From contig DASQKI010000021.1 in assembly GCA_035630615.1 (NCBI GenBank), forward strand, positions 1 to 29,186: DNA of 29,186 nt. Direction: 5' to 3'. A program made the position numbers and the translations under genes. Positions 29,129 to 29,186 of the stretch are shown piece by piece. The notes below the pieces were generated by a model, which saw only the letters and a list, made by a program, of their open reading frames with translations, did not search any database and was not told the DNA's origin. The DNA is from DATFRX01 sp035630615 (GTDB lineage: Bacteria; Actinomycetota; Actinomycetes; Propionibacteriales; Nocardioidaceae). Each line of letters begins with the position of its first letter. Positions within the stretch are counted from its first letter, which is position 1.

Positions 29129-29186
29129 CGCGACAGGATCAGCGTTGCTCCTGGCGCCCGTATGCCGCCAGACGCTCGCCCGTTGT

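Noticed and set aside
1..29186. Mobile elements, prophage or a recently acquired island
   Set aside because: No transposase, integrase, phage gene, tRNA attachment site or composition shift was seen; apart from the short repeats the region reads as conserved core chromosome.

Overview
This window is a gene-dense, very GC-rich stretch of an actinomycete (Actinomycetota) chromosome. The evidence is GTG-heavy start codons, TAnnnT-type -10 boxes placed for leaderless translation, a GlnR operator, actinobacterial families (DUF3043, DUF4191, PspAA/PspAB, AdoK) and gene order. The backbone follows, from memory, the Mycobacterium tuberculosis Rv2200c-Rv2220 order: ctaC, adoK, erpA, glycerate kinase, DUF3043, gcvT, leucyl aminopeptidase, E2 acyltransferase, TIGR01777 protein, lipB, lipA, DUF4191, RDD and then glnA1. 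Family content fits Propionibacteriales/Nocardioidaceae-like bacteria, but I cannot fix the genus. I saw no tRNA, rRNA, insertion sequence, prophage or CRISPR array.

Region 1 (1-7552) starts with ctaD (cut by the window edge) and ctaC of the aa3 oxidase on the minus strand. Divergent from them is a two-gene sulfur-relay pair (cysteine desulfurase plus TusA). Then come adenosine kinase, an unrecognised 63-aa small protein, the Fe-S carrier ErpA, glycerate kinase and a GNAT acetyltransferase.

Region 2 (7553-12386) holds nadA, the minus-strand envelope-stress operon pspA-pspAA-htpX-pspAB, a DUF3043 membrane protein and a 68-aa conserved small protein.

Region 3 (12387-17023) is a cobalamin-riboswitch-controlled operon. 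It encodes a secreted, C-terminally anchored protein and a complete ECF transporter: EcfT, a fused double ATPase and an S component. It is probably a B12 or B12-precursor importer.

Region 4 (17024-26925) is the lipoate/2-oxoacid dehydrogenase and glycine-cleavage neighbourhood: gcvT, leucyl aminopeptidase, a 118-aa conserved protein, lpd, a two-lipoyl-domain E2, a TIGR01777 epimerase-like protein, a hypothetical anchored protein, lipB and lipA. LipB and LipA make the lipoyl cofactor carried by E2 and oxidised by Lpd.

Region 5 (26926-29186) has DUF4191 and scramblase-like proteins and an RDD membrane protein. It ends in a GlnR-box promoter that almost certainly drives glnA just outside the window.

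The least ordinary material is a set of short palindromic or tandem repeats. Two arrays with an exact 22-bp period bracket gcvT. One lies between the convergent stop codons of gcvT and the ECF S component and supplies both stops; the other fills the space between the gcvT and aminopeptidase promoters. A degenerate single unit sits at the glycerate kinase stop codon. A different pair of palindromes, 30 bp apart, lies inside the first codons of the S component, and a large imperfect palindrome separates the last two convergent genes. These look like REP-type elements or operator arrays.
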